Shown here one piece after another: positions 1 to 51,109 of a stretch of DNA of 64,000 nt. Positions within the stretch are counted from its first letter, which is position 1; every line of letters starts with the position of its first letter. Origin of the DNA: Himantopus leucocephalus (lineage: Eukaryota > Chordata > Aves > Charadriiformes > Recurvirostridae); assembly GCA_003993805.1 (NCBI GenBank), contig RSEF01000002.1, forward strand, positions 96,166,141 to 96,230,140, read 5' to 3'. Below the pieces are notes generated by a model that saw only the letters and a list, made by a program, of their open reading frames with translations, was not told where the DNA came from and searched no databases. A program made the position numbers and the translations under genes.

Positions 1-689
1 ACCCTCGTGCACGCATGGTGCATCAGAGGCATGGCCAGGCTGCTTCTGTTTTCTGCCTTCTCACCCAGGCACCTTACTTCTCTTCTACTTTTTTCCATGC
101 ACATAGGTGATGTGCTATATGAGTGATAAGCCTAGAAGTCTGGAATATATGGGATTTATTTCAGTGGCTGTGGTCTGGGTGATAGAGCATACGGTAGGAA
201 ATACACTAAGTCCATGCTCGATTAGCAAAAATTAGCCCTGGCAGTGGAGCAGGTAGATGGGAGCTGCTCTGTAGTCCTCGAATTTTAGGAAGGAGGGGTT
301 TAAGTTGCTTTTTCTGCCCCTTTCTTTCCACATCTGCTTCTCAAGCATGTCTGCCTCCTGTTCTTGCAGGCACCAGAGGCACAGAAGCTCTCTGTGGTCC
401 TAAGTACTCCTGCAGAGACTTGAGAGAAAACTCTCATCTTCCAGTGTATTTCCCTGTGGCAAAAACATCAGGAGTGGCTTGACCACTCACAGGCTCAGCC
501 TGAAGCATGAAGCATCAGCTGTCAGAGGATTGACTTTCTGGAGTGGGCTTCACATAATATACAGTAGGAAAAATGTCTAACAAGGGAAAATGACAATGAG
601 CAGATTTAAAACAAATAAAGAGGAGCACTTTTTCCCTGCACTAAAAATGAATCTGGGAGACCAGAACTTTTGGACGCCAGAAATATGGA

Positions 690-830
690 TTCAAGAAGGG
701 ATTGGACCGGTTCATGGAGGATTGGTCCACTAATGGCTGTTGAAAACGCCGGTCTGGATGCGGTCTTTCAGAAGACCCTGAATTGCTGATGGCTGGCAGC
801 TCAGCTAGTCTGTCAGGGATGACTCCATGC
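690..830 (+). mobile_element. Old CR1-like LINE 3' fragment
   Basis: GAAGGGATTGGACCGGTTCA followed by TGGAGGATTGGTCCACTAAT resembles the 3' region of ancient amniote CR1/L3-like elements. No terminal repeat is visible and divergence is high, so the family is uncertain. Confidence 0.4.
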
Positions 831-1814
831 ATGTGTCTTGTCCTCTTTCTTTAAGCATTGCTGTTGACTTCTCTCACAGATAACATGCTCAGCTAAGATG
901 GGCTCTAATTAGAGCTTAGTGGCTCTTAAGATGGAGTTTAATCAGTTGATAAAACAGTCTCCGTGCTGCTACTGCCTGCATTTAAAGGGGAGTGACCTTG
1001 TAGGTCTCTCCAGTAGTTTGGACCCATGCCTGAGCAGTGTCCACAAGGGGACAACAGCCTGCCACCCTGGTGGGACACTGCTGTACGCTCTGAGCCACAA
1101 AATGTTTTGTCACTAGGGGTGATCATTAGCCAGTGCCCAAGCTAGCCAAAGTTTTGAGAAGCTCCAAGATGCAAAGCTAATAGGGTTATCATTACTAAGA
1201 GATGGTTACTGAGAGGCATGATGTCTGTTTAAGGTTTTTATGCTCTATAAGATAGGCCCGAAAAGGAAAAAATCAAATAAGGAGTCTCTAAGATTTTTCT
1301 ACTGTGGAATTTGCCTGCCTTTGGCAGTATTCCTGCCTTCCCCCATTTTTGTTTGTACTGATAAATATCCTTGCATTAACAAACTCATAATGCATCTTGT
1401 TTATCCCTTCAAAACCAGCCCTTGCAGCTTTCATGAATATTTTAGGATATTTATGGCTTTGTAAATGACTGAAAATCTGCAATTTGTCATTAGGAATTAA
1501 GAAAAATCTTCCTTCTACTTAGGGCTGAAGCACAGCTTTGGCCTTTGAGGGACTGAGCCACCTCTGGGCCTGGTAGACAAAAACAAAGTCAGACAGTGCC
1601 CAGATTTACAGCAGCAAGTGGCTCTTAGTTACTCAGATGTCTTTGATAATGTGTCATCCACTGTTGCTGGCAGGGATCAGTGTTTAGGCTCAGAATTAAT
1701 TTCTCTCTAGCTGGAGAGAAAACAAAAATATCTCTTCTGCAAGAGTGAAAAAAAAAAAGCGATAGAGGTAGTAACGGAGAGAAATGAAAACAGCACCAGG
1801 CATGTGTAAAATGC

Positions 1815-1829
1815 ATATATATATATATT
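1815..1829. repeat. (AT)7 short repeat
   Basis: Seven AT units in the region upstream of PCBP4 exon 1. Confidence 0.85.
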
Positions 1830-2164
1830 GCATATACATACTGCAAAGTTTATAAGAGAGAAAGTGCTGTTTAGAAGAAAACATTGTATTTCACTCGGTT
1901 GTGCTCTGTACTTTCAGCTTTGAAATACAGGGAGTTAAAAGAATTTTTAAGGTTTCAAAAGGGAGGTTTTTTTGTAATTGGTGAAGGGCTAAAGGGTTGG
2001 TTGGGGAGGGATAATAATCAAAGGAGGCTTTTCAGCACTAAACTCTAGTCCAAAAAAAATCAAAGGGAGGAATGTTAATTGGTTTGTACAACATGATATT
2101 CTCAGTTCAGAGTAGCTTCAGCCACTCAATGGTACTTTTTCTTTTTTTCTCTCTGTCTTCGTAG

Positions 2165-2236
2165 GTTGATTAAGTGAATAGAAAAAAAAAAAAGAAAAAC
2201 GAAGCTGCTTTCAAGTATTGAAGATACAAGGCCAGG
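2165..2236 (+). other. PCBP4: 5' UTR part of PCBP4 first coding exon
   Basis: A pyrimidine-rich run ending in TTCGTAG gives a good splice acceptor just before 2165, so a non-coding exon must lie further upstream. An in-frame TGA at 2219-2221 sits five codons before the ATG and fixes the start codon. Confidence 0.65.
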
Positions 2237-41025
<38,789 letters not shown>

Positions 41026-43550
41026 AGGGATGAGACACAATGCAAGCTTTGCCAGCTCTACCAAGAGTCTGTGGTAGATCCTAGTTGTCAAGGAAACAAT
41101 ACGGCATCTTTTATTTTCTGTTAAATTGCTAGTGTTAACTGTTGCCGACGCAAGTCGTCTTCCGCTCTCCATAACGACTAACACCCGGGCACCACCTACC
41201 AACTAGTTCCAACAGCAAGCGGGCACCAGCCCGGGGGCTTTCTCCACCGTACCGGGGGCTCTCATCCCCATCCCGATGCCGTCCCGACGTCGGGGCCGCG
41301 GGCAGGGCTGGCCCTCCGGCAGCCCGGCAGCAGGGCAGGGTTGCCCCCAGCCCAGCAAGGAGAGACCTGGACAGAAAGAAAAAAAAAAACCAGAAATGAG
41401 GCCAAAAATTTGACAGCTGGGTCCTGCTCCGGCAATACTGCCTGGCGTATCAATACACGGACATCCCTGGGAAGGGATGGCTCCGACTGCCTGACAATTT
41501 TCTGTGGCAGATGGGCACCTGTGATTAATTTTTTTTTTCCCCATTGCTAGAGATTTCTGTGGCAAATCTGGCACTTCTGATGGTTGCTAGCGCCCCTGAA
41601 ATCCCATGTGAAGTGCTCCCCCCCTCCCCGGTCATTCTGCTGCTCTCGAGGGGCCTGAAGTCTCCCATCTTGCCCACCTTGAGCCCTGCCTGCCAGCGGG
41701 AGACGGGGAGGGGGGGCTACAAAGTACCACAGCTGAAGTTCTGCGGTCTGAGAAAAACCGCTAAGTTAAAATGATTGGAAAACAACAAGGAAAAAATAAC
41801 CAGGCGCCTGTGCCTTTCCACTTCCTTCTTTTAAAGGGCGCAACCATTTTTCTCTGGTTTGGAAAAACGTAACTTTAAGAACTCGGAGAGCAGGCTCCTC
41901 CTTCTGCAATCCCGTGTTTTACTCTTATATATCCCCACAAAGCACTTAATCCTCTAAGTACTGAACGGTAGGTACAAATCAGAGGTGCACAGCCGCGATT
42001 CTGGTACCCCCCTCCCGCAGACATTTTGTTCAGCCAAAATGACCATTTTTTGTTGGGTTTCTGTACAAAATACACCCCTATTTAACGCACCGCTACTGGT
42101 GCAATCGGGTTGTATTGCAATTATGAATGAAATCTAGCGCTTATCAAAGGGCATTCGAAGGTTGCTGCCCGGACAGATAACATGCCTTTAACAAGAACCT
42201 AACGATGTTCAGATTAACTAAAACCAGACAGCTAATTGCAGCCGAAGCGAAGAGAGCTGGGTGATGCGATGGCTGGTTGCTAGCTGTTGGAACTAGTTTT
42301 TGACTGCATTTTCTGTTTGTCCATCCACCTTCTTTTTAATTTCTGTTGCATAACTCAGTAATGCAATATTGTTTTCCTCACCACTTCCGAATCCAGAATC
42401 CCATTAGCCCGCCCGCCATGTTCATCCACTTTGCACTCCTTGGACACAAAGCTTTAACAATTGAACTGTATCCAGTGCATTTTAATATAAACTAAAAACA
42501 CAATGCAAATGCAATACTTTTTAAAACATGGTATTTCAAAGTGTGTTATTATTATTGTATAGGGCTAAGTACTATTCTCAGTATTTTGTGTCATTTCTGT
42601 ATTCTGTGGGCTTCTCTTCACCTTAGTACCTTTGCACTAAGTTTTGTCACTGTAACCCTTTGTAGAACTGCCATTGTTACAGTTTGCACTTATCCAAATG
42701 GGGTTTTTGGTTGGTTTTGTTGTTTGGTTTTTAGGGGGTTTTTTGTTTGTTTTGTTTTGTTTTGTTTGGGCCTTTTTTTTTTGTTGTTTGTATATAATGA
42801 AGGAAAAACTGGAAATAATGTCAAGGTACCTCAGCTATTTAACAGCTCTAGAAAAACTGCTGTAAAATTGTTCTGGACTATTGTAACTGTTTCAATAACA
42901 GATATCTCAAAAAAAAAAAAAAAAAAAACAAAAACAAAACACAAACCACCAATCTCTGTGTGAGAAAACTTGCCTGCATTGAAATGCTGTTCTATGCTGG
43001 TTGTACTCAAGTGTTATTTTTTTAATAGTGAGAAGATTTTTTCTTTTTTTTTTGCCTTTTTTTTTTTTTCCTTTTCTTTTCCTCATTTTTGTTCCTACAT
43101 TTTAGGCTGTCTTCAGAAGTTACTGGCCTGGGGGCTCTGTAATGTATCTCATCATGCCCTAGTGCATTAGCCACCAGACAGGACTTTTCCAAAGCCCCAT
43201 GAGACAATGCTTTCTATGGACTAATCTACAGAGGAGTTTCTGCCATTTCTAACTTTCTTATTATTCTGAGACATCAAAAGAAAATACTTCCTTTACTCTT
43301 TAAGCAACTGTGCTTCCTAACTCTTGTGTTGCTTTCATTACTGTTCCAGTTTTAACACTGTTGTGGCTCATAACATAACGCAAAGAAAAGTTATTTTCGG
43401 GGGTTAATTTTCATTGATGTTCATGCTTTGGCTAATCTGTATAAAAGCATGGGCCGTTAGTGTTCTAAACCACTGTATTCAGCTAGAGACTCGACAGTAA
43501 ATTAAATGAGACATTTTTATAAATAAATTTTTTTCCTGATATAAAAAAAA
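41026..43550 (+). other. PCBP4: PCBP4 3' UTR
   Basis: The stretch after the stop has no supported coding frame and is rich in T and A runs. An AATAAA at 43522-43527, followed within about 20 nt by an A-rich tract, is the likely poly(A) signal. That gives a 3' UTR of roughly 2.5 kb. The exact end is inferred. Confidence 0.6.
43522..43527 (+). terminator. Poly(A) signal AATAAA, PCBP4
   Basis: A canonical hexamer lies in an AT-rich context about 2.5 kb after the stop codon. I noticed no other AATAAA between the stop and this point on the plus strand. Confidence 0.55.
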
Positions 43551-44993
43551 AAAAAAAGACGTGGTAGCTTTGTGCATACAACTGTTGTGTTGTTTAAACT
43601 TTGTTCTTTGTAACCGAGTTGCTAATTTGTCGTTTGAGAAACACTATTTTATGGATTGTCAAACTAAGATCATAGACAAATTGCTTGTTTTCATTAATGA
43701 TTAAAGGTTTCCTATCATCATGCTTAAGGTCCCAGTGCTCATTGGGAAAGAGTGTAACAACTGTGCAATACTGGCAACGTTAGAAACAATTAGCTCATTG
43801 TCAGGGATGATGAGTCTTCTCATGATCAGATGGAGCCAGATCGTGGAATTAGTGGAGCAAGCAGCATTTCTGCAAAATCTTATTTGGTTTTTAACAAAGT
43901 TGCTCTCGGAGAACTTCTCACACTGCATAGAAAAGGCAGAATTTGGCTTCTTGCCACAAGAAGCCGCTGGTTTGTGTCTCTTGTGTTTTCCCATACTGAT
44001 TTTAAGATCAGGTACTGGGAAAAGAAAAATAAGAACAAACTTGGGTACTGAGTACATTATTGCTGAGACCCTTCGTATTTTCCCATTCCCAGCACCACTG
44101 TTCAGTGATGGGGCTTCTAAACAGCACCTTCCACCCCGCCAGGAAACTAGTCCCGCAGCTGGGAGGAGCGTGACAATTTGCATTGAAAAGGCGGAATGTC
44201 GAGCTGGCCCGGGGAAGCGTCTCATCCTTGCCCTGCCACCCCGCTTGAGCCATTCAGCCCCTCCTTTGGATCTGCTGAAGCACTGCAGTCACAGCCTCAA
44301 GTTCTCTCTTCACACGAAGAGTGTGAAAGCGAGGGGCTGGCCCCGAGGTGCTGCTGCGCCCGGCGCTGCTGGCTGCGCTCTGGCCACCTCTCCTCTCAGG
44401 GCATTGGCGATACTGCCACATCTACTCACGAGAAAGCAGAGTTTTTGGCAGTGCAAGCGAGTAGCATCCTTGATGTCGTGAGATTAATTCTACAACCTCC
44501 ATCCCCGCTCTCCTAAGGTCTAGACTTGCCTCCGGGTATTTAGCTTGGGGTTCCCCTCGCTGCCCCGGCTGAGTGCTTGTGGGGCGTATCACTACTATTT
44601 TCCATGGACTGTAGGGTACAGAGAGCTCCCCCCTGTCTGGGTCTTGAGTCTGAGCCTGGAACTACAGTATGGCCAAGACAGGCGTATAGACATGGAAACC
44701 TTTAGAAGTCAACAGCTTTTTGAATACAGATGCAGCCACAGAGGAACTCTTGATAATAAAGGCTCCCGAGGAAGATTACCGAGTGCCTCATTGCATCCCA
44801 GCACCCAGCAAGCCATACCCAGTGTTGAATTAGCTATCGCAGCCCCTAGGTTGGCAGAATTGTAGGCTGTAGTACTAACCTTGATAAAATTCTGTGTTAT
44901 TACTACTTTAAATTTATTTATATTACTTAAAATGTGTTTAACTTCTTATTCTTGCAAGGACAGCTGAAGCTGATTTTACAGCAGAGACCTCCA

Positions 44994-45030
44994 TACTCTT
45001 CATTTCCTAAATGCGTACTCTTCATTTCCT
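44994..45030. repeat. 15-bp direct repeat
   Basis: TACTCTTCATTTCCT occurs at 44994-45008 and again at 45016-45030, seven bases apart. Confidence 0.9.
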
Positions 45031-45075
45031 CAACAGCAAAAGCTATTTCCCTGGCTAGCCTGGCTAGTGTAAATT

Positions 45076-45138
45076 AAAAAAAAAAAAAAAAAATATCGGT
45101 ATCAACAGGTCATCACTCNAAAAAAAAAAAAAAAAAAA
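45076..45138. repeat. Two poly(A) runs flanking a single N
   Basis: A run of 18 A, 25 bp of unique sequence, one N at 45119, then about 19 A and an A/G-rich stretch. Probably a homopolymer-related join. No flanking duplication is visible here. Confidence 0.8.
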
Positions 45139-46318
45139 GAAGAAAAAAAAAGAACATTATTGCAGCTCAACACTAAGTAGGTTGAAGCTTTGCTCTCCCA
45201 GTAAAGCTGCTAGGGAAAGGGCAGCAGCAGCTCTATCGTGTGTAGCATCTTTCGCATAAATAATTGCCATGTGCTTTGTGGAATTGGCTAGAAAAGACTG
45301 AGATTTAAACAAACTATTGCAAGGGCACATTTGTGTGTGGAATGAGGAGAGGTAAAATAAAGACACGTGGATAAAGAAAGGAAAAAAAATAAATCTTTTG
45401 AGAGGGCTTTTGCAAAAAAATACAGGCAGAAGTGTGGTAAAATCTACGCTAATTGAGGACTCAGTGCAATTGTTTTGGTTGGAAAAGATTTCTGAATGGC
45501 AAGAAAATGTTGTTCCTGGATAGCTTTAATATACAAAACAGGCAAACAAAATGCAAGAAAGTACATCTGGAGAAAAAAAAAAGTAAAAAATAATACTACC
45601 CAAGACAGAAAACTAAACCACTCCTGCCCAAAGGTAGATAAGAGGAAGCACGCACCCGCTATGAAAAGGTCACTGCCCACACAACTGTGAGCTTCCAAAT
45701 GAAAGATAACACCAGTTCTGCAGCTTTCACATATCATCAAATCTGTATCAGCATTCTGGCGAACATCTCAAACGAATTCAAGCCGCTCTGTTGTGTTTTC
45801 GCTAGTGGAAAAAAATTAGAACGTGTGAATGCTGGCTGGAATAGTCAACCAGAAGGAAAACAAATAAAGTTAGAGATGTTCAGCCACATAACCCAGTCCC
45901 TTGCTAATTGGCAGAGTGCTTTCTGTTCTCAGACACGGCCAGAAGGCATCTATATGGGCCCCCCCGGGTGCATATTTGTGCCAGTCGAGGCCCCTAGGAA
46001 GCTAACAGCATAAATCTCCCTGGTGCCCATGAACACAGGCGCCTGGGAAGCGCCTCAGCCCCACCAGGCTGCGTGGGCAAGGTGTTCCTGTGCGGTTTCA
46101 CAAGACAGTCTTAAAGCACGCGCTGAACCTTCCCCACCCCAAACTAGACAGAAAAAGCAGCACCCCTGTTTTTTTCATTTTTAAATACCCAATGACATGA
46201 AAACAAGAGCGCTTCTCTGAGATGGTGGAGATCTAAGTCCAGTTTCTTCTGTCGCCTCAATCTCAGCTGAATGTATTTCGGCACTATTTACGTACTTAGG
46301 ACAGGACCTACCCCTCCT

Positions 46319-46370
46319 CAGGCGCGTGTCGTGATTATCAGGCGAGTGTTGTGATTATCAGGCGAGTGGC
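46319..46370. repeat. 20-bp tandem repeat, about 2.5 copies
   Basis: GTGATTATCAGGCGAGTGTT at 46331-46350 is repeated at 46351-46370 with changes at the last two bases. A partial copy precedes it. Confidence 0.9.
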
Positions 46371-46419
46371 ACATGCCCACTAATTCAATCATTTCACAGC
46401 GGCGCAGCTTCTGCCGGGA

Positions 46420-46566
46420 AGACTGCAGTTGTTAGGCTGCTCAACTGGATCAGAGGAACCGTGGGTTCAAAGGACAGCATAGAGAGGAAGGATTTGAACT
46501 CGGATCTCGTACATCCTCCCTAAGTGCTGCAACCACCAGTTAGGCAAGGCGTTAGCCCCTCAACTA
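46420..46566 (-). mobile_element. tRNA-derived SINE relic
   Basis: On the minus strand, TGGTGGTTGCAGCACTTAGG and then GAGATCCGAGTTCAAATCC resemble a tRNA-like SINE head with a B box (GTTCAAATCC). It looks like the amniote pattern of tGGTTAGAGCACT...GGTTCAAATCC. The A box is poor and no poly(A) or microsatellite tail is clear. It lies in the PCBP4-ZNF830 intergenic region. Confidence 0.5.
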
Positions 46567-49500
46567 TATTTTGGGAAGAAAGACCTGGTTTAGGTGTCTG
46601 CACAAGGGAATTGCTCGCATTTCCTTTTCCAGCTGACAGGCCAGGATAGTCGTAAGTGAAGTGACGAACCGAAGATTAAATGAAGGCGGATACTGAAAAA
46701 ACGCTTCGCACCAGAAAGTTTCAGTCTCTTGGCCTGAGCGACAGTTTCCAGGGGTACAAGTACATACTGCCTTTCTTGTCACTGAAGTGTACTTACTCCT
46801 TGGCTCCAGGAAGGAACGCAGTATTGTGTTGATTAAATCAGGTTCTGCATCAATGCGTGTGTCCTGTCACTCTAGAGACTGGCATATATGTCTCGAGACG
46901 GTAACTGAAATGACAGAGAAGTGTCAAATTCATCTGATGTTACCCAAGAAAAGGGAATTTCTGAAACATTATATACTCACATTATGTTTTCTAATGACAG
47001 CTACAGGATGATTCCTATTGGGTGAATGTCTCGTTTCCTAGTGCAAGCTTTCTTGATTATAACCGAAAAAAAAGTATTTTTAAGTGCTGAAAATATTTGA
47101 GTAATGTGACTTTTCTTATTAGAGCTATTTCTAGCTCAGTGTGTCTAGCATGATAAAATGCAGAGAGTTTAATTACAGTGGCATGTAATAAGCAGAATTT
47201 GTCTCTCCTCAGATTGAATTTATTGCAGGGGGCCTGACTAAAGCTAACGTTAACGTTCTTTTTAACCAGTATTTGTGATTCTGAAGCTAATTTTAAAATT
47301 ATATGCTTCAGTGGAGGAACAACAATCATGTCAGCAAATGAGAAGATTGTTTTGGTGGTTGTTGTTGGCTTGGTTGGTTTTGCGCAATGACTTTTGGGCT
47401 CCTACGTAAACAAATACAGCCCTTTTTCCACCACTCCTCCTAAGTCGTGACAGCAGCAGCGGCTTATTTCTTCCATGGCAGGAGAGAAGTTAGCACACAG
47501 GTTACCGTTTGTGATTGATTGCACTTGCCAGAGAACAGCTAACCACCAACAACTGGTCAGTAGCAGCCGTGGTTATCTGCTCCCTGCAGAGCCGCTCCTT
47601 GGAACTCCGAACACGTGTGTGCGCACACACTCACCTTTTGGCCCTGGAAGTCACTTACGAGTTTCAAAGCCACTGAGCTGGGGAATCCCAATTGGTTTTT
47701 AGTAGCATGGAATTCCACCGTTCTTACATTTGGGCAACACTCTCTATTACTGTATCAATAAATAAGGATTACAAATGCTAAGTCTTCCCCCTTAATTACG
47801 ATTCTTCAGTTTTCTGGAAGTCCTGGAGATCAGAGAATTAAAATAGTCTTCTCAATTCTACTGCGCCGGAGATTACAACTTTGTTGTTAATAGTGGCTCG
47901 TTATTAGGACTACTTTCATCTTTATTGTTTAAAAATAGAATTCAAGAAAGTTAAGAAATTAGAACGAAATTAAGGAAGCACATATTTTTTAAAAAACAAT
48001 TATTCGCTCTGGTTAATCGCCTAGCTGAGCAGCTCTTCAGAAGTTCCTAAAATTGTTTTCTAAAACTGAGGACAGGCTTAAAATATAAATTAATGATGCC
48101 TATGTTTTTCTAAGACACAGATCATTACCTTGACAAATTAGCGTGACTATTCAGTAAGGTTGGGGTAGTTCCCTTTTCTCCGCTACAGCCATGCTACTGT
48201 GCTAAAAAGCAGGATGTTTTCTTGCTTTCTTGACGCAACAGCACACGTACATCCACGGTCACGTAGGACACAGCTAGCAAAGTCACTCCCGTCTTCTTCA
48301 CAAAGCTCTCTAAAAGACTTATTTCCAATGGTGAAGCAATGTACAGTTGTACGTGACAAGCTGTATAAAACTAGTATACAACACTATTTGTGGATCTATG
48401 ATATTCCTCCAAGGAAAAAAAAGCATCAACTCTTAAACAATTAAAAAGAAGAGGGACCAGTGCTGTCAGTTACTCCTCAGCAACACACACGCCCACTGGC
48501 TGGTTCATCGCCTTTACTCTTTCAACAGAAGTTACGCAAGGATAACGGATAGAGTGACGAGCGATCTGGTGTTTATTCCTGCCATCTGGTCCTAGCAATT
48601 ATTAAAACAATGGGCTGCACTGGTTTGGATTTGAATGTACAAACTCTCTCCGCTGGAACTAAACTCACAGAATGAAAAATTACTCTCTTAAACAGGAGAG
48701 AAAATTCTTCTGCAATACAACACCCAATTCTACAGACCGAGAACTGCCTTGAGCTTCTTACTGCTAGATATCTCTAAAGGGGAGGGCAACTGAACGAAAA
48801 CAGCTGAACTCTTTTACTGCTCAGCTCCTCTCCTTTTTACCTGCACTTAAAACCATGATTTGCAGATTCATGTGCGAAAATCAAAGTAAACCTACACTTC
48901 CATTTTGTACGCGTACCTGTAAATCATAAACTCAGAGATTAACTTTTTTATACTGTAAAAACATGTATGTCCGTGACCTTCAGTGTAACCTGACTTGTCA
49001 CATCTGTTTCTCTGATGCTAAGCCAAATGCAGAGGGCGGTTCTAAAGCTCAGTGTTAAGAAGCTAGTATGCTTTGCCGAGTGAGGTCAGTGAAAAGCAAA
49101 GAGAAGTAGAACAATTAGAAACTTTTAGCTCTCCTGAGAGTGAAATCGGGGGAGCGTCTTTTGTTTTGAAACTGTATCACCCTCTTTGCTGAAAGTTCTC
49201 TTTATAGTGAAAAATGAATCTAGAGATCTTTCACTGCAGCATGATAGGCAGCTTATACATTGATGTTCAAACGTTTCACACGATACAAGGAAATTCTTTC
49301 TCAGTTTTGGCCTAAGTTTTCTCCAACTTGCCAAAACATTATTTGTTTCACTACTCTCTGAATGTTTCTGGTATGAAGTCACGGACGTTGCTATCTCCAC
49401 AACAGTACCAGTTCATGTGAGGCTGCAGTGTTGTGTCAGACATTTTAGCAGTAACAGCTACTTGCACTTATGGTTATTAAATCAACCAAAAAACTGACGA

Positions 49501-50429
49501 CTGTAAGCCAGCATACGTGAGCAGGATAAAAGGATGCACCAGACTGCTAAGGGACCATTGCTTGAATTTTGACGGAGCGGAACCCAAGGATCAGGGGAAC
49601 CAGGCGTGGTAAAAAAGCATCTCACAATAAGGAAAGGGCTCCCACCACATCGAGTCTTTTCCCCAAAGCAGGCAAATCAAACATCTAGCTTTAGTTTTGC
49701 TCTTTATTGCTTGCTTAATAAACATCTTTGAGGCAAGTACCTGGAATGCTCTCGTAAGAACAAAGCTTGTTTTCTCCCTTTAAAACCTCACTAACTTGTT
49801 TTAAAACTAGAAACTTCTTTAAAAAGGAGAATGTTTAGCTGTTCCTTCACAACTTTACTATTTCCTAAAAATTAAACCACATGTTTCTCCTGTTTTTTCA
49901 AAAGTCCTCAGCAAATTTGAAGTGTTTTAAAACTTGCAAAAGTGAAAAAATATGTTTCATTTAAAAAAAAAAAAACACCACCACACTTACCAAAGCTCAA
50001 GGTAGTTCTGCTTTTTATGTCGCAGTCTTGTCAAGTTTGTTGGTACCTGATTTTACTTCATAAGTGCTTATCCGAACAGAAATGAATTTCAGATGCTCTC
50101 TGTGCCCAAGACAGCATCGTAAGATTAAGTTTCCCATATTTAGCTAGATAAATGATTTTACCTCATCAGTTTCCACTGCAGTACCTTCCCCTCTGGCATT
50201 TTGTCATCCTTTCATTTAGTTATGCAAACACGCAACTATCGTGTTTTCATCCCTCTGGTTCAAGAAAAGTGAGGTATGCTGCTCTATGGCTGCATGAAGC
50301 AAAACAAGATACTATAAAGAAAAATATTCAGCACTACCTATGGTGCATCACGGAGTACAAACTGTGGAGAAGCTGCAGCTCAACATTTCTGAGCTTGGTC
50401 CTTACATACACAGAGAAACTGTAACGGAT

Positions 50430-50925
50430 CCTGAAAAAAATGTACATATTTTATTGGGAGCTGGGGCAATGGACAGAAGAGCACTTATAAATGTTAAGAT
50501 AACGTAAATGCTTAGTATTTTCCTTTCCCTAACCCCCCAAGCTGGGAAAACTCCATACACGATCACTTTTGCAAGTCCTTTACTTCTATACACAATGACC
50601 CAAGTCTCAAAATTACTAGATATATCTAATGCTTCCAAAACCGTAGAGATTATTCAGTGACTTACTAATCTCATTAAAATACCTCTGGTAGGAAACTAAT
50701 AATTTTAATAGGAAAGGTACATTCAATATTGTAAAACATTTGCAATATACAGTTTTTACAGCAAGTAATACACCATTGTAGATCTACAAAGATTATTTTT
50801 TTAATACATTTGGCTCTTTACCATCTCACGATCCTCTTTAAATAAATATTTAACAAAAGCGTCTCACTTCTAACAATGGAAGTAACATCACAGATAATGA
50901 GTATATCAACCATGTTGGAGAAATG
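50430..50925 (-). other. ZNF830: ZNF830 3' UTR
   Basis: This AT-rich stretch after the ZNF830 stop has no supported frame. A minus-strand AATAAA at 50450-50455 is the likely poly(A) signal, giving a 3' UTR near 0.5 kb. The end is inferred. Confidence 0.5.
50450..50455 (-). terminator. Poly(A) signal AATAAA, ZNF830
   Basis: On the minus strand the sequence reads CCCAATAAAATATG about 470 nt past the stop codon. Confidence 0.5.
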
Positions 50926-51109
50926 CTACAACAAAGTCCCTTTCACCCGCCAGTCTTGATACAGCAAATCCTGTAATTCTTCTTCATCTTCGCTACCAAT
51001 AGCCTCATCCTCTTTCTCTTGTGCTGCTCTTAATCTCATGGCTTCCTTTAACTTCTCCTTCATCAGATCCTGGCGGTTACGCAAAAGCTCAACACGGCGG
51101 TAACATTCG
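50926..51109 (-). CDS. ZNF830: ZNF830 terminal coding exon 10
   Basis: The exon encodes [20 protein letters not shown], a charged helix, then [21 protein letters not shown] and TAG (50926-50928). The end matches human except that the Ser of the human SQ motif is Tyr (codon at 50959-50961). Acceptor TTTTCAACAG. Confidence 0.95.

Larger units (their letters stand above)
1..2164 (+). other. PCBP4 5' flank or 5' intron
   Basis: No coding exon is recognised. Apart from an old LINE fragment and an (AT)7 run, it is unannotated AT-rich sequence. Because 2165 follows a splice acceptor, at least the right part should be an intron of PCBP4. Confidence 0.5.
43551..50429. other. Intergenic DNA between convergent PCBP4 and ZNF830
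   Basis: Lies between the two inferred poly(A) sites. It contains a 253-codon open frame (43720-44481) of unknown meaning, two poly(A) runs, short tandem repeats and the SINE relic. No known gene is recognised. Confidence 0.6.
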
